Origin: an uncultured Demequina sp.
Lineage (GTDB): Bacteria; Actinomycetota; Actinomycetes; Actinomycetales; Demequinaceae
Reading direction: 5' to 3'
Assembly (NCBI GenBank): GCA_937925595.1
Contig: CALALQ010000400.1
Span: 1 to 9,886 of the forward strand
Length of the DNA: 9,886 nt
Each line of letters begins with the position of its first letter. The first letter of the stretch is position 1. A model generated the notes under the pieces. The model was not told where the DNA came from, did no database searches, and saw only the letters and a program-made list of their open reading frames with translations. A program made the position numbers and the translations under genes. Of this stretch, positions 1 to 7,127 are shown piece after piece.

Positions 1-10
1 GGACCTACGT

Positions 11-568
11 GTGAATCGCGCTCACCTGCACACCCTCGCCACCGACATCTGGCGTACCACCCAACCCGACGACCCGGCGGCGGCACCGTACGCCCAGGCC
101 GAGTGGGCGTTTATCTCTGGAAAGTCGGTCTCTCACCGTCGCGCAGCGCGGTGGATCATCTCGCTCCATCGATACGAATCCTTCTGGGATGAGCATGACC
201 GCCCACCCCGCGAGAACACCCGTGCGCGTCACACCCTTCCCGGCGAAGAGCGACGGCTCGCCGAGTGGGCCCGATACCAACGACGCTTCGAACAGCGACT
301 GAACGCCTACCAGCGAGCTCGACTGGAAGTGTCGCCAGCGTTCGAATGGGACCCTCGAACGGCGCATTTCCAACGTCGTCTTCTCGCCTGTCACGAGCAC
401 CGCCGACTCACTGGAGATCTGCCGCGGCTCGACAGCACCGACGCGACGGAGTTCGCGCTTGCGCGATGGCTCGGGAGGCAGCTTGGCCGGCTCCAGCGTG
501 GGGAACTGGGTTCTGCTCAAGCAGCTCAACTGAACGCGCTCCTCAACCCCTGGGACAACCGCTACTAG
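11..568 (+). CDS. Helicase-associated (HA) domain protein without helicase core, possibly 5'-partial
   Basis: The 185-aa product begins at GTG 11 and ends at TAG 566-568. Two stretches resemble the helicase-associated repeat. Residues about 45-115 carry a W/F-rich start, then PGEERRLAEWARYQRRFEQR and the segment SPAFEWDP. Residues about 118-178 carry FQRRLLACHEHRRLTGDLPR, then LARWLGRQLGRLQRGEL. In the HA family, small three-helix repeats with conserved Trp and the pattern W-x-x-x-QR are thought to bind nucleic acid and usually follow a DEAD-type helicase. No helicase motif is visible here. There is no convincing ribosome site before GTG 11, and the frame stays open to base 2, so this may be the 3' end of a longer gene. 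It converges on the minus-strand gene that ends at 618. The family call is moderately sure; the role is unknown. Confidence 0.7.
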   Translation: MNRAHLHTLATDIWRTTQPDDPAAAPYAQAEWAFISGKSVSHRRAARWIISLHRYESFWDEHDRPPRENTRARHTLPGEERRLAEWARYQRRFEQRLNAYQRARLEVSPAFEWDPRTAHFQRRLLACHEHRRLTGDLPRLDSTDATEFALARWLGRQLGRLQRGELGSAQAAQLNALLNPWDNRY

Positions 569-617
569 GAGACTGGCCGCCGCACCACGGTGAGATCAGG
601 CGTGGCGAAGCGCGCGG

Positions 618-1220
618 CTACGACGTCCGGTGCAGATCATCGATCAGCTCCAGCACCGTTGAGGGGTCGCCGCCGCGCAGCAACCATTGAATCGGCGAAG
701 ACCCATCGAGCTCCTCACGCGGCGCGCACAAGACGACGTGCCGGTCGAGGTCGTCGAAGTCTTCCGGAAACGCATCTATGGCTGCGCGCAAACCCGGGAC
801 GACTTCATCGAATGGCAGGTCGGCGAGACGATCCAAGCGTCGGCACTCCGCGTCTGAGCGAACCGCGGACCAGACGATCCAGTCCTCGGCGTCCCGCCGC
901 CCTTGATCGGCGAACACGTGCGGAGGGACCCCACCTTGAATCGCGAACGCGATCTGGTCCTCGCTGAGCGGTTGCACGGTCCGCGCGTCGCCAAGCTCGT
1001 CCGTGACCGCGACGACCGCATCCGTCAGACGTCGCAACATCGCGACCGCCTCGCTTGCTAGTGCGTCATCATCGACGGGCTTCGCTAAATTGAGGCGCTC
1101 CAGGAGCTGGAGCGCGTCTCGGGCCGCATCGCCGATCGCAGCAGCCCGCGCCGCATGATCGGAACGTGCGGGCGAGTGCGGTGGTGACGGCTCCGCGTCA
1201 GCGTGGGAATGGGTCGGCAT
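618..1220 (-). CDS. Hypothetical protein with weak MbcA/ParS/Xre antitoxin-like C-terminus
   Basis: I chose ATG 1218-1220 because GGAAGG lies about eight bases upstream on the minus strand. The longer frame to 1439 adds only an Arg/Pro-rich, shadow-like segment. The 200-aa product starts with a polar, His/Pro-rich tail (residues 1-22). An alpha-helical segment follows (24-76, with AIGDAARDALQLLERLNLA), then a region with Trp114 and Trp117. The C-terminus reads LDGSSPIQWLLRGGDPSTVL (171-190), which recalls the end of the antitoxin toxin-binding domain (DUF2384: L-x-G-x-x-P-x-x-x-L-x-x-G-D). The similarity is short, so the assignment is tentative; it could be an unrelated hypothetical. It is divergent from the HAD gene at 1476, leaving a 255-bp shared upstream region, and convergent with the HA-domain gene. 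No toxin gene such as RES is adjacent. Confidence 0.6.
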   Translation of the reverse strand: MPTHSHADAEPSPPHSPARSDHAARAAAIGDAARDALQLLERLNLAKPVDDDALASEAVAMLRRLTDAVVAVTDELGDARTVQPLSEDQIAFAIQGGVPPHVFADQGRRDAEDWIVWSAVRSDAECRRLDRLADLPFDEVVPGLRAAIDAFPEDFDDLDRHVVLCAPREELDGSSPIQWLLRGGDPSTVLELIDDLHRTS

Positions 1221-1222
1221 GG

Positions 1223-1236
1223 CCGGATCCTTCCGG
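1223..1236 (-). promoter_or_regulatory. Possible hairpin enclosing the ribosome site of the 1220 gene
   Basis: Just before ATG 1220 the arms CCGGA (1223-1227) and TCCGG (1232-1236) are perfect complements around a 4-base loop. On the minus-strand mRNA the AGGA of the ribosome site falls in the loop and the stem ends next to the start codon. A second perfect 6-bp inverted repeat, TCCGAC/GTCGGA, lies at 1242-1259. Either could limit translation or bind a regulator. Short palindromes are common in DNA of this GC content, so this is only a candidate. Confidence 0.25.
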
Positions 1237-1475
1237 TCACCTCCGACATTCGGGTCGGATCGCGCGTTGGTCGGCGGACGGCGCGATCTCAGCGGGTGGC
1301 TCCGCGGCATCTTCTCGCGCGCCGCCGACGCCAACACGCCGGCCGGTGGCGGAGCGCACGTCGTCGCAGACTGACCCGATCTCGCCGACTCAACGACAGA
1401 CGCGAGCGGTGCGCTTCGGCCACGCTCTACCGTATCCATGGATGTGGCCGGCCGACGGCGCGGGAGGGTCGAAGG

Positions 1476-2363
1476 ATGGGGCAGGGCGGGGATGACCGCT
1501 ACAGGCCGGTGGTCGCGGTCGACATCGACGGCGTTCTTCGGCTGCGCCGCGGGAACGTCGCCGGCTCAGAGCGGCTCGGCGCGTTTGTTGCGGAGGTGAC
1601 GGTTCACCGTGACGCCTATCCGACGGTCTTTCACAGTGCTCCGGACTGGGACGATGACGGCCTCTCGACCAAACGGCATCTGTTTTCCGGGATCGGAGCT
1701 GCGTGGGTGCAGTCGCTGCTCGACCGGGGCGTCGAGGTGGTGTGGGCGACGACCTGGCAGGAGCACGCGAACACGTACTTCGCGCCGATCCTGGGCCTCC
1801 CACCGTTGCCGGTAGCGGTCGTCGGTGACGAGGAGCGGGAGTGGGGGCCGGCGGAATGGAAGAGCGTGCAGCTTGCGAGAGGGTTCCCAGGGCGTCCGCT
1901 GCTATGGGTGGATGACATGCCGCCGATGTGGGCCGCGTATCAGCTGAATGGGCTGCGGAGCCCACGCGACCGAGCACTCACCCGGCTGCAGTGGATCCGC
2001 GACCCGACTGTCGGAATCACTCACGAGGACGTGGCGGAGATGGACGAGTGGTTGACGTTGACGACCCATGACGCCGGGCACGCTGAGCTGCGTCGCCGTC
2101 GGCGCCGCCAGCGGGATCGGGACAGAGACGAGGCCGACACACTCCGGTTCGGGTCCCGCGCGCGGGCCCGCCAGTATCGGCGCACGCGGGCCGCACTGTT
2201 CGACGCGATCGACCGCACGGACTTTGCGGCCGCCGATGTACTTGCCGCGCACTTGCTGGAACACGACCCCCCTGATCTCAATGCGATTCGGGAGGTCGCG
2301 TACAAATGGCTGAAGGACGAAAGGCATGTGCAGGCGATCCTCGGCATTGCGGTGCAGTTCTGA
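1476..2363 (+). CDS. HAD-fold protein, SAK RNA-repair-associated HAD type
   Basis: I chose ATG 1476 because GGGAGG lies about nine bases upstream and the HAD fold starts right after it; the longer frame from 1203 adds Arg-rich shadow sequence. The product has 295 aa. HAD motif I is DIDGVL (16-21), with nucleophile Asp16 and Asp18. The motif II region is VVWATTWQEHAN (88-99). A lysine at 129 fits motif III, and LLWVDDMP (142-149) fits motif IV with Asp146/Asp147. The pattern WATTW followed by a Gly-Leu-Pro segment and a late DPTVGITHEDVAEMDEWL (176-193) resembles the HAD domain named after Swiss Army Knife RNA repair proteins. Family members are presumed phosphatases; the substrate is unknown. 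The last 95 residues are an Arg-rich helical extension (205-240) and a small helical tail not explained by the HAD fold. The next gene starts 36 bases downstream, so the two are probably co-transcribed. Confidence 0.8.
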   Translation: MGQGGDDRYRPVVAVDIDGVLRLRRGNVAGSERLGAFVAEVTVHRDAYPTVFHSAPDWDDDGLSTKRHLFSGIGAAWVQSLLDRGVEVVWATTWQEHANTYFAPILGLPPLPVAVVGDEEREWGPAEWKSVQLARGFPGRPLLWVDDMPPMWAAYQLNGLRSPRDRALTRLQWIRDPTVGITHEDVAEMDEWLTLTTHDAGHAELRRRRRRQRDRDRDEADTLRFGSRARARQYRRTRAALFDAIDRTDFAAADVLAAHLLEHDPPDLNAIREVAYKWLKDERHVQAILGIAVQF

Positions 2364-2398
2364 GGTGCGCCTCGAGATGCGAACCCGGGGAGTGTGAG

Positions 2399-2902
2399 GT
2401 GCCGGTCGACGGAATCCAACACGAAGAGGGGAGCGAGCGCATCCCGAAGATCGCCCAGACCCGCGTTCAGCCGCTTACCCCGGCGGTCGCTGCGGCCCTG
2501 CATGCGACAGAGGACGCGTGGCATCGCATCGAGCAGGAGTTCGGACTGCTGAGTGCGGCGCACGTATCGCAACTCCTCGGAGCCCGTACCACGAATCACA
2601 ACCTGGCGAACGAGATGCGCGCCCGCGGCGAGCTGTTCGGCGTTCAGAGGCGCAATCAGTACCTCTACCCAGGATTCCAGTTCGACGCGCAGAACGGGAC
2701 GGTGTGGCCATGGGTCAAACCCCTGCATGAGCTGGCGAGCGACGAAGGCGTCGCGGCCGAGGACGTGTTGCTGTGGATGGTCCACCCGACCACCTACCTG
2801 GGTGTCAACGAGGATGGGACCGCGCCTCGGCCAGTTGATGTCGTCGACAACGCACGGCTCCTGCTGAGCGTGGCGGCCAGGGCATGGGACGCGCGTCGAT
2901 GA
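2399..2902 (+). CDS. Antitoxin Xre/MbcA/ParS-like protein (DUF2384-type C-terminus)
   Basis: I chose GTG 2399 because GGGGAG at 2387-2392 sits six bases upstream. A longer frame from ATG 2306 would overlap the HAD gene and adds Cys-rich sequence unlike the family. The 167-aa product has an N-terminal helix-turn-helix-like part: AWHRIEQEFGLLSAAHVSQL (40-59), then LLGARTTNHNLANEMRARGE (59-78). This leads into YLYPGFQFD (88-96), a phrase typical of antitoxins with the MbcA/ParS/Xre toxin-binding domain. The C-terminal helices include WMVHPTTYLG (126-135) and PRPVDVVDNARLLLSVAARA (143-162), matching the family's P-x-x-x-L plus helix ending. Such antitoxins normally pair with a RES-domain NAD-degrading toxin or similar. 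None is visible here; the partner could be the HAD protein just upstream, or the gene may be a solitary regulator. Confidence 0.72.
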   Translation: MPVDGIQHEEGSERIPKIAQTRVQPLTPAVAAALHATEDAWHRIEQEFGLLSAAHVSQLLGARTTNHNLANEMRARGELFGVQRRNQYLYPGFQFDAQNGTVWPWVKPLHELASDEGVAAEDVLLWMVHPTTYLGVNEDGTAPRPVDVVDNARLLLSVAARAWDARR

Positions 2903-2929
2903 CATCATCGCCATCAGCGTCTCCCGGCA

Positions 2930-2954
2930 CTAACGGTCAGTTGTCACCGATTAG
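2930..2954. terminator. Candidate bidirectional hairpin between convergent genes
   Basis: The arms CTAA-CGGT (2930-2937) and ACCG-A-TTAG (2946-2954) pair over eight bases with one bulged A, around an 8-base loop. The hairpin lies in the 76-bp gap between two convergent genes, where a shared terminator is expected. It has no T tract on either side, so it is at best a weak or Rho-assisted terminator. Confidence 0.35.
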
Positions 2955-2978
2955 CTCCTCACGCCCCTGCGTCTGTCG

Positions 2979-4646
2979 TCAACCCTCTGCGAGGATTGTC
3001 GCTTTGAGGGATGCAGCCTCATCAGCCGTTACCAACCCCGCTTCTTGAAGCTTTGCGAGGCGCTCCAACTGGGTGAGCACGTCCGGAGCCGGATCTATCG
3101 AGAGTTCGGTAGGCGCGGTGGTCATGGACCGTCTCTGTGCGGCTAGAGCATTAACTCGCTGCGCGAATGCACGCGCCGCGCCCGCAGCATCGGGATGGAT
3201 CTGCAGCGGCCAGCTCCATGACGTTGAGCCAATGATGAGCTGTGCGGAACGCAAGTCATGTGTCTTCTTCGATGGGGCCGCCAGCGCCGGAATGATCGCG
3301 GAGCCGGGAAGGATCGACCCTATGGCCGCCGAGGTCAGGCTGGCCCGCGTAACGATCTGCTTCTGCCCGTCGAGGAAAACCTCAGCGGTGGTGTGTTCAT
3401 CGATGGGGTAGGCGTCTGTGCCGCGGACGATGCGGTCGTCGTACAGCGTCACTTTGCCGAACCTTGCGACAGGCTGCGGATTCCGGATGCCGTGTTGTGC
3501 ACGAAGGGCGGCGATCGCTTCCTCGACGCGTGCCTCACCTCCGTCGAGTCGCTGCGACCGCGCCCAGTTCTTGACGCGCGCCGTCTCGAGCCCCTCCGCG
3601 TGGATGTCGCCGGCCAGCAGCGCCTCCTGCACCGACGCCAAGCGCTGCTCAAGCACGGCGTCCTTCATGCCGGCCTGGAGTTTCTTTCGTTCCTGTCGGG
3701 TCAACTTTGCGCCCGTCCCCGCGGACCTTCCGGCAACCTCAGCGTGTGCTGCCGCGACCGCTGCCACGAACGGTTCGATCTTGACGGCCATGTCTTTCGG
3801 AACTCCGAACGACTTCCGGGTCATGTCCCAGACGAGCCGAATCTTCCGATCTGAGAGGAGTTCGATCGTCCCAAATGCGTCATAGGGGACGGCCACGTAG
3901 TCGGCGCCGATCGAGGTCTTTCCCAGCCGGGTAGTCGCGGTCAGGATCAGACCATTGGCCGTTCGACCTAGCGTGACACCCTCCAGTTCAACTGTCTCGA
4001 GGATCGCCTCACGTCCACTCCCGAGACCTGGAATGAAGGTCTCTGGCTGGATCGCCTTCGCGTTTGCGCGCGCGGCGGCGAACGCTCGTTCAAGGGCAGG
4101 GATGTCCCGCTTGGTAACGGTGGAGAGCTTCTTGACGACACCATCGACTCTATTGATCTGGATAATGTCGGCGAGGCCTGTCACCGCGAAGCTCTCGATG
4201 TCCCTGAGTGGCGTGCTAATCGGTGATGAAACGCCGTCGTGCGTCAAGATCCGCATGTTGGTGATAGCGAAGTGCGGGTTGAGCGCTGTCCCGCAATCGC
4301 CGATAAAGAAGAGAGTCTCGTCGGGTATGAGGTTGGGTTCGATAAGGGCAAGCCGCTTGTCCAACTTCTTCGCCGACCAGCCTCGCGGGTGCAACGGCCA
4401 CGACTGGTGCTCGAGGTCTGCGGTTGACTCGTCCGCCGACTCCGAGCGCACGTCGTTCACGTTCTCTGACCGTTGCTGCTGGGGAAGGTGAATGTGCTCG
4501 GTCCACATTGACCCGTCCCACCAACGCAGTCTTCCAGCGCCGCTAGGGTCGGCGTACCAGCCGGCCGGAACTGCCTCATCGCCGCGTGCCAATGGTCCCT
4601 CATCCGTGCTTGTTGACGTCGCAATCTCGTGCGCACAGTCTGCCAC
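2979..4646 (-). CDS. DUF2510 / PH-like / SHOCT domain protein
   Basis: The longest frame has 555 aa from GTG 4646. Residues 27-50 are a DUF2510 module (PAGWYADPSG, then LRWWDGSMWTEH). A bacterial PH-like domain follows at about 110-165 (FFIGDCGTALNPHFAITNMR, DIESFAV). A second such domain lies at about 215-300 (GVTLGRTANGLILTATTRLG to the IEPFVAAV helix). Residues about 308-390 are charged helices, likely coiled coil. A third PH-like segment at about 393-500 holds the hydrophobic stretch SAAIGSILPGSAIIPALAAP. The end (about 524-553) fits SHOCT (LTQLERLAKLQEAGLVTADE). DUF2510 and SHOCT are small modules found in actinobacterial membrane-associated or signalling proteins; the biochemical role is unknown. 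The start is uncertain: GTG 4646 has no ribosome site, whereas TTG 4592 has GAGGG five bases upstream and leaves an 8-residue lead before DUF2510, the usual family layout. The gene lies just downstream of an IS3 scar that may have removed the native promoter. Confidence 0.8.
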   Translation of the reverse strand: MADCAHEIATSTSTDEGPLARGDEAVPAGWYADPSGAGRLRWWDGSMWTEHIHLPQQQRSENVNDVRSESADESTADLEHQSWPLHPRGWSAKKLDKRLALIEPNLIPDETLFFIGDCGTALNPHFAITNMRILTHDGVSSPISTPLRDIESFAVTGLADIIQINRVDGVVKKLSTVTKRDIPALERAFAAARANAKAIQPETFIPGLGSGREAILETVELEGVTLGRTANGLILTATTRLGKTSIGADYVAVPYDAFGTIELLSDRKIRLVWDMTRKSFGVPKDMAVKIEPFVAAVAAAHAEVAGRSAGTGAKLTRQERKKLQAGMKDAVLEQRLASVQEALLAGDIHAEGLETARVKNWARSQRLDGGEARVEEAIAALRAQHGIRNPQPVARFGKVTLYDDRIVRGTDAYPIDEHTTAEVFLDGQKQIVTRASLTSAAIGSILPGSAIIPALAAPSKKTHDLRSAQLIIGSTSWSWPLQIHPDAAGAARAFAQRVNALAAQRRSMTTAPTELSIDPAPDVLTQLERLAKLQEAGLVTADEAASLKATILAEG

Positions 4647-4748
4647 CCGCGATGAGGAGTTTGCGCACTTTCGGGCTGCAGGCGACGGCCTGCTTCACGC
4701 TCGGCCGGATCCAGGGCGCTTGGCCCGTGATCTTGGAGCTGCTCCGGG

Positions 4749-4980
4749 CCTTGAGTAGACGTCGGTGACGAACGTGACGTATGCGATCCCGCGATATGGG
4801 TCACGTCACAGACCCAGAGCCGCGTCGGTGCGGGCGCGGTAAAGCGTCTGTTCACCAGATCGCTCGGCAGGAGTGTCGTCTTGGCGGTGCGCGTCGTTAG
4901 CACCTGCTTCGACTTGCGAACGCCGCGGACGCCGACGAGGCGCATGAGCCTCTCAGCCTGTACATCGAGACGCCCGGGTC
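4749..4980 (-). pseudogene. IS3-family transposase (OrfB) remnant, frameshifted and truncated
   Basis: Reading the minus strand from about 4980, the frame gives AERLMRLVGVRGVRKSKQ and then DLVNRRFTAPAPTRLWVCDV followed by THIA. This is the segment of IS3-family OrfB just before and at the first catalytic Asp of the DDE triad (D-x-T-Y/H-I). At about 4789-4790 the frame changes, and the neighbouring frame continues GIAYVTFVTDVYSR, ending at 4749. The family usually has about three residues between these parts, so a loss of roughly ten bases explains the shift (inference). Nothing upstream of the ERLM segment or downstream of VYSR is recognisable; the other catalytic acids and both terminal repeats are missing. 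The stretch 4593-4748 between the remnant and the DUF2510 gene shows no convincing gene. This is a dead scar of insertion and deletion. Confidence 0.85.
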
Positions 4981-4990
4981 GGCGAGGCGC

Positions 4991-5803
4991 TCAGTTGCGA
5001 TTCAGTCCATGCCGACGCGAGTCGAGCGCTGCCTTGAAATGGCTTTCCGCAATGTCGATGTCCCTCGTCGGGGTGGCGGGGTCGAAGACTCTCAGCAAGG
5101 AGTACCGGAAGGTGCTCGGGTCGAGAGATCGCAGCTCCACATTGCCGCCATGCCCATTCGTGGCGTAGGCGCTCCAGCGCTGCCGAATGTTCTCAAGCCC
5201 GTCCGCCTTGCCTACGTAATGGCGGCCGTCTCTCGTGTCGGTGATGAGGTAGATCCCGACCACGGAGGACAGCGCTGTGCGCCAGGAGGCGTAGCGGTGC
5301 TCCCGCATCACGGCTTGAAGCTGAGGGTAGCTGAGAATGAGGCGGTCGAAGCCGGGGAACGGGATGGGCTTGGCGTCGGCGATCTCGATGACCGCGTAGG
5401 CGCCGGCCGCGGTGCCACTCATCCGCCATGTGCGCGGGGACTTCCACCCAATGACCAGCCGCCCCCGCAGATCCGCCATCCGCTCTGTCTCGATGATGTC
5501 GAAGGTCCGTCGGACCTCGTCGCGGGAGATCTCTCCGCGGTTCTCCACCACCGACCAGAGCCGCGCTTGATCACCGCCTTCTTTGATGAAAACGACCCAG
5601 TATCGCGGTGGAGAGGCCGGAAAGCGTCTGGTGCCTGAGGACTGGGTCGCGGTGTACGCGAGGATCTCGGCGTGCGTGGAGTCCGCGTGCAGGCCGGTGA
5701 GGCCGCTATCCTCGGGCTCGGTCACAAAGGCGTGACGGATCACGAGCGCGGACGCCGGATCGATGCCCGCGTCCAGCAGGAGCGGGGCAAGGGTCAGGGA
5801 CAC
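4991..5803 (-). CDS. GIY-YIG nuclease family protein
   Basis: I chose GTG 5801-5803: it starts seven bases after the stop of the preceding gene and begins with the hydrophobic SLTLAPLLLDAG. The longer frame from TTG 5854 would overlap that gene by 44 bases. The product has 270 aa. Residues 1-175 form a large N-terminal part (VIRHAFV near 21-27; GFDRLILSYPQLQAVMREHR near 151-170) that I cannot assign, probably substrate or partner recognition. The GIY-YIG catalytic domain fills the C-terminus: GIY at 183-185 (VGIYLITDTRDGRHYVGKAD), YVG at 196-198, a helix Arg within IRQRWSAY (206-213) and Glu253 in IAESHFKAAL as probable metal ligand. The end GLNRN is a typical finish for this domain. The family cleaves DNA through a single metal ion and serves repair, restriction and homing. 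The full motif set suggests an active enzyme. It is coupled to the 438-aa gene upstream. Confidence 0.85.
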   Translation of the reverse strand: MSLTLAPLLLDAGIDPASALVIRHAFVTEPEDSGLTGLHADSTHAEILAYTATQSSGTRRFPASPPRYWVVFIKEGGDQARLWSVVENRGEISRDEVRRTFDIIETERMADLRGRLVIGWKSPRTWRMSGTAAGAYAVIEIADAKPIPFPGFDRLILSYPQLQAVMREHRYASWRTALSSVVGIYLITDTRDGRHYVGKADGLENIRQRWSAYATNGHGGNVELRSLDPSTFRYSLLRVFDPATPTRDIDIAESHFKAALDSRRHGLNRN

Positions 5804-5810
5804 GGGGATC

Positions 5811-7127
5811 TCACTCGGCGGGGTTCTCGGACGGCTTCTCGTCCGCGTCTGCAACGGAGGCCGCAGTGGGCGGTGCGCTCCGGCCGCGCTGCCACAGCAA
5901 GCGCTCGGTTGCCCCCTCGACGAGCTTTTCGGTGCCCGCCCGAGCGCCCTCGAGCGTCTTCGCGCCGAAACGTCCGACCGCCTTCGCGCTGCGTTCAGTG
6001 ATGTCTACGGCGTCGTCACGGGCGTCCCCAACTGCCTCGCGCCAGGGCTTCGCTTCAATCGCGCTGCGGTCGCCTTCAATCCCCAGCGTCTCGTGGAAGA
6101 CGAGCACGTCGTCCGCCACTTCGTTGCCGGAGCGAACCACACGACCGGACTTAAGCGGGTGGAGGAGCACCTGTTGGTTGGCGCCCATCGCAGCAGCGTC
6201 CATGCGCGAAAGGAGCAGCGCGGTACTTCTCGAGATGTCCTCGCGGCGCTTTGCACGCGCCGCTCTGAGCGCGGAGCGGTGTCGGTCGACGTCCTCAGGG
6301 CTGGAGTCCAGCACCCGGTCGAGTTCGAGAACGTCCAGACCGTCCTGGAGCTGGAAGCAGCGCGCGAGCACCGCCAGCCACTCTTCGACGGTCGCCTCTG
6401 CTGTTCCGGAGAGCTTGGCGAGATCCCGGACTTTGGACTTCTTCTCCATCTTCTTCGCAAGCCCGTCCAGCTGAAGCAGCGCGTAGGCCTGCGTGGTGGC
6501 GACGGTCTGGGCCGCCCCGTGCAGGTTGGACCAGGTCACCTCGGAGACTCGGCCGACGTGCTCACGCTTGAACATGGCGTCGTCGATGACCATGCCAACG
6601 CCGATCATCTTCGCAATCTCGGCGTTCTTCTGCGCCAGGAGGATGTCGTCGACCTTCTCATCGATGACCTTGAGGTACTCGGTGATTTCCTCCATGGTCT
6701 GCTGCATGGCGAACTGCGCCATGATCCCCGCGGCCCCGGCGAGCATCGCGGGATTGGTCAGCATCGAGCCGACCGAGCCGGTTTTGGTGAATTCGAGGAT
6801 CTTGGTTATCTTGCCCGTGCTCGTGGTGACAACGGCCCGGCTCACGCCGTCGGACGACCCCTTCATCACCTGACCGACTTTCAGCGCCTTGGCAGACTCC
6901 TCGGTGAGCTTCACCCACCGGCCGGAGTTTGCCGCGAGCTGACCTCCCGCATGGGCGACGCCCGAGCCTGCGTTCAGAGCCGAGCCGAGCCTCTGGTGGA
7001 GCTGCAGATCTTTCGAAGCGACGCCAGCCGACGAGAGGAAGCGGTCGACGGCCATCGGCTCGCCGATAACAGCGAGGCCGTCGCCGTCGCTGATGAGTTC
7101 GATCTCGTCACTCACGCGGTTCACCAT
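5811..7127 (-). CDS. Unrecognised 438-aa protein with a long hydrophobic helix and coiled coil
   Basis: I chose ATG 7125-7127 because the plausible protein begins there (VSDEIELISDGDGLAVIGEP follows at once). GTG 7115 is an alternative start. The frame reaches 7478, but that extension is Arg/Cys-rich and unlike a protein. Residues 1-45 look beta/alpha, with a DGDGLAVIG turn. Residues 120-142 are a hydrophobic Gly/Ala/Met helix (AMLAGAAGIMAQFAMQQ), long enough to insert in a membrane. Next come acidic and Lys-rich helices (143-175, 220-240) likely to form coiled coils, then helical segments at 246-315. From 345 on the chain is charged, ending in a disordered tail (SAPPTAASVADADEKPSENP). No catalytic motif is seen. 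The lone hydrophobic helix amid coiled coils recalls, without proof, alpha-helical pore formers or membrane-sensing proteins. It is the first gene of a pair with the GIY-YIG nuclease, whose start lies seven bases past its stop. Confidence 0.72.
   Translation of the reverse strand: MVNRVSDEIELISDGDGLAVIGEPMAVDRFLSSAGVASKDLQLHQRLGSALNAGSGVAHAGGQLAANSGRWVKLTEESAKALKVGQVMKGSSDGVSRAVVTTSTGKITKILEFTKTGSVGSMLTNPAMLAGAAGIMAQFAMQQTMEEITEYLKVIDEKVDDILLAQKNAEIAKMIGVGMVIDDAMFKREHVGRVSEVTWSNLHGAAQTVATTQAYALLQLDGLAKKMEKKSKVRDLAKLSGTAEATVEEWLAVLARCFQLQDGLDVLELDRVLDSSPEDVDRHRSALRAARAKRREDISRSTALLLSRMDAAAMGANQQVLLHPLKSGRVVRSGNEVADDVLVFHETLGIEGDRSAIEAKPWREAVGDARDDAVDITERSAKAVGRFGAKTLEGARAGTEKLVEGATERLLWQRGRSAPPTAASVADADEKPSENPAE

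Noticed and set aside
1203..1475. Long N-terminal extension of the HAD gene
   Set aside because: The translated sequence is an Arg-rich string without fold, overlaps the minus-strand gene start, and ATG 1476 has a good ribosome site.
3258..3885. Plus-strand frames of 155-198 codons inside the DUF2510 gene
   Set aside because: These are shadows of the minus-strand gene with Cys/Arg-rich sequence and no motif.
4457..4748. Continuation of the transposase frame beyond the IS3 remnant
   Set aside because: After THIA this frame loses all similarity to IS3 OrfB; the homology passes to another frame and ends at VYSR.
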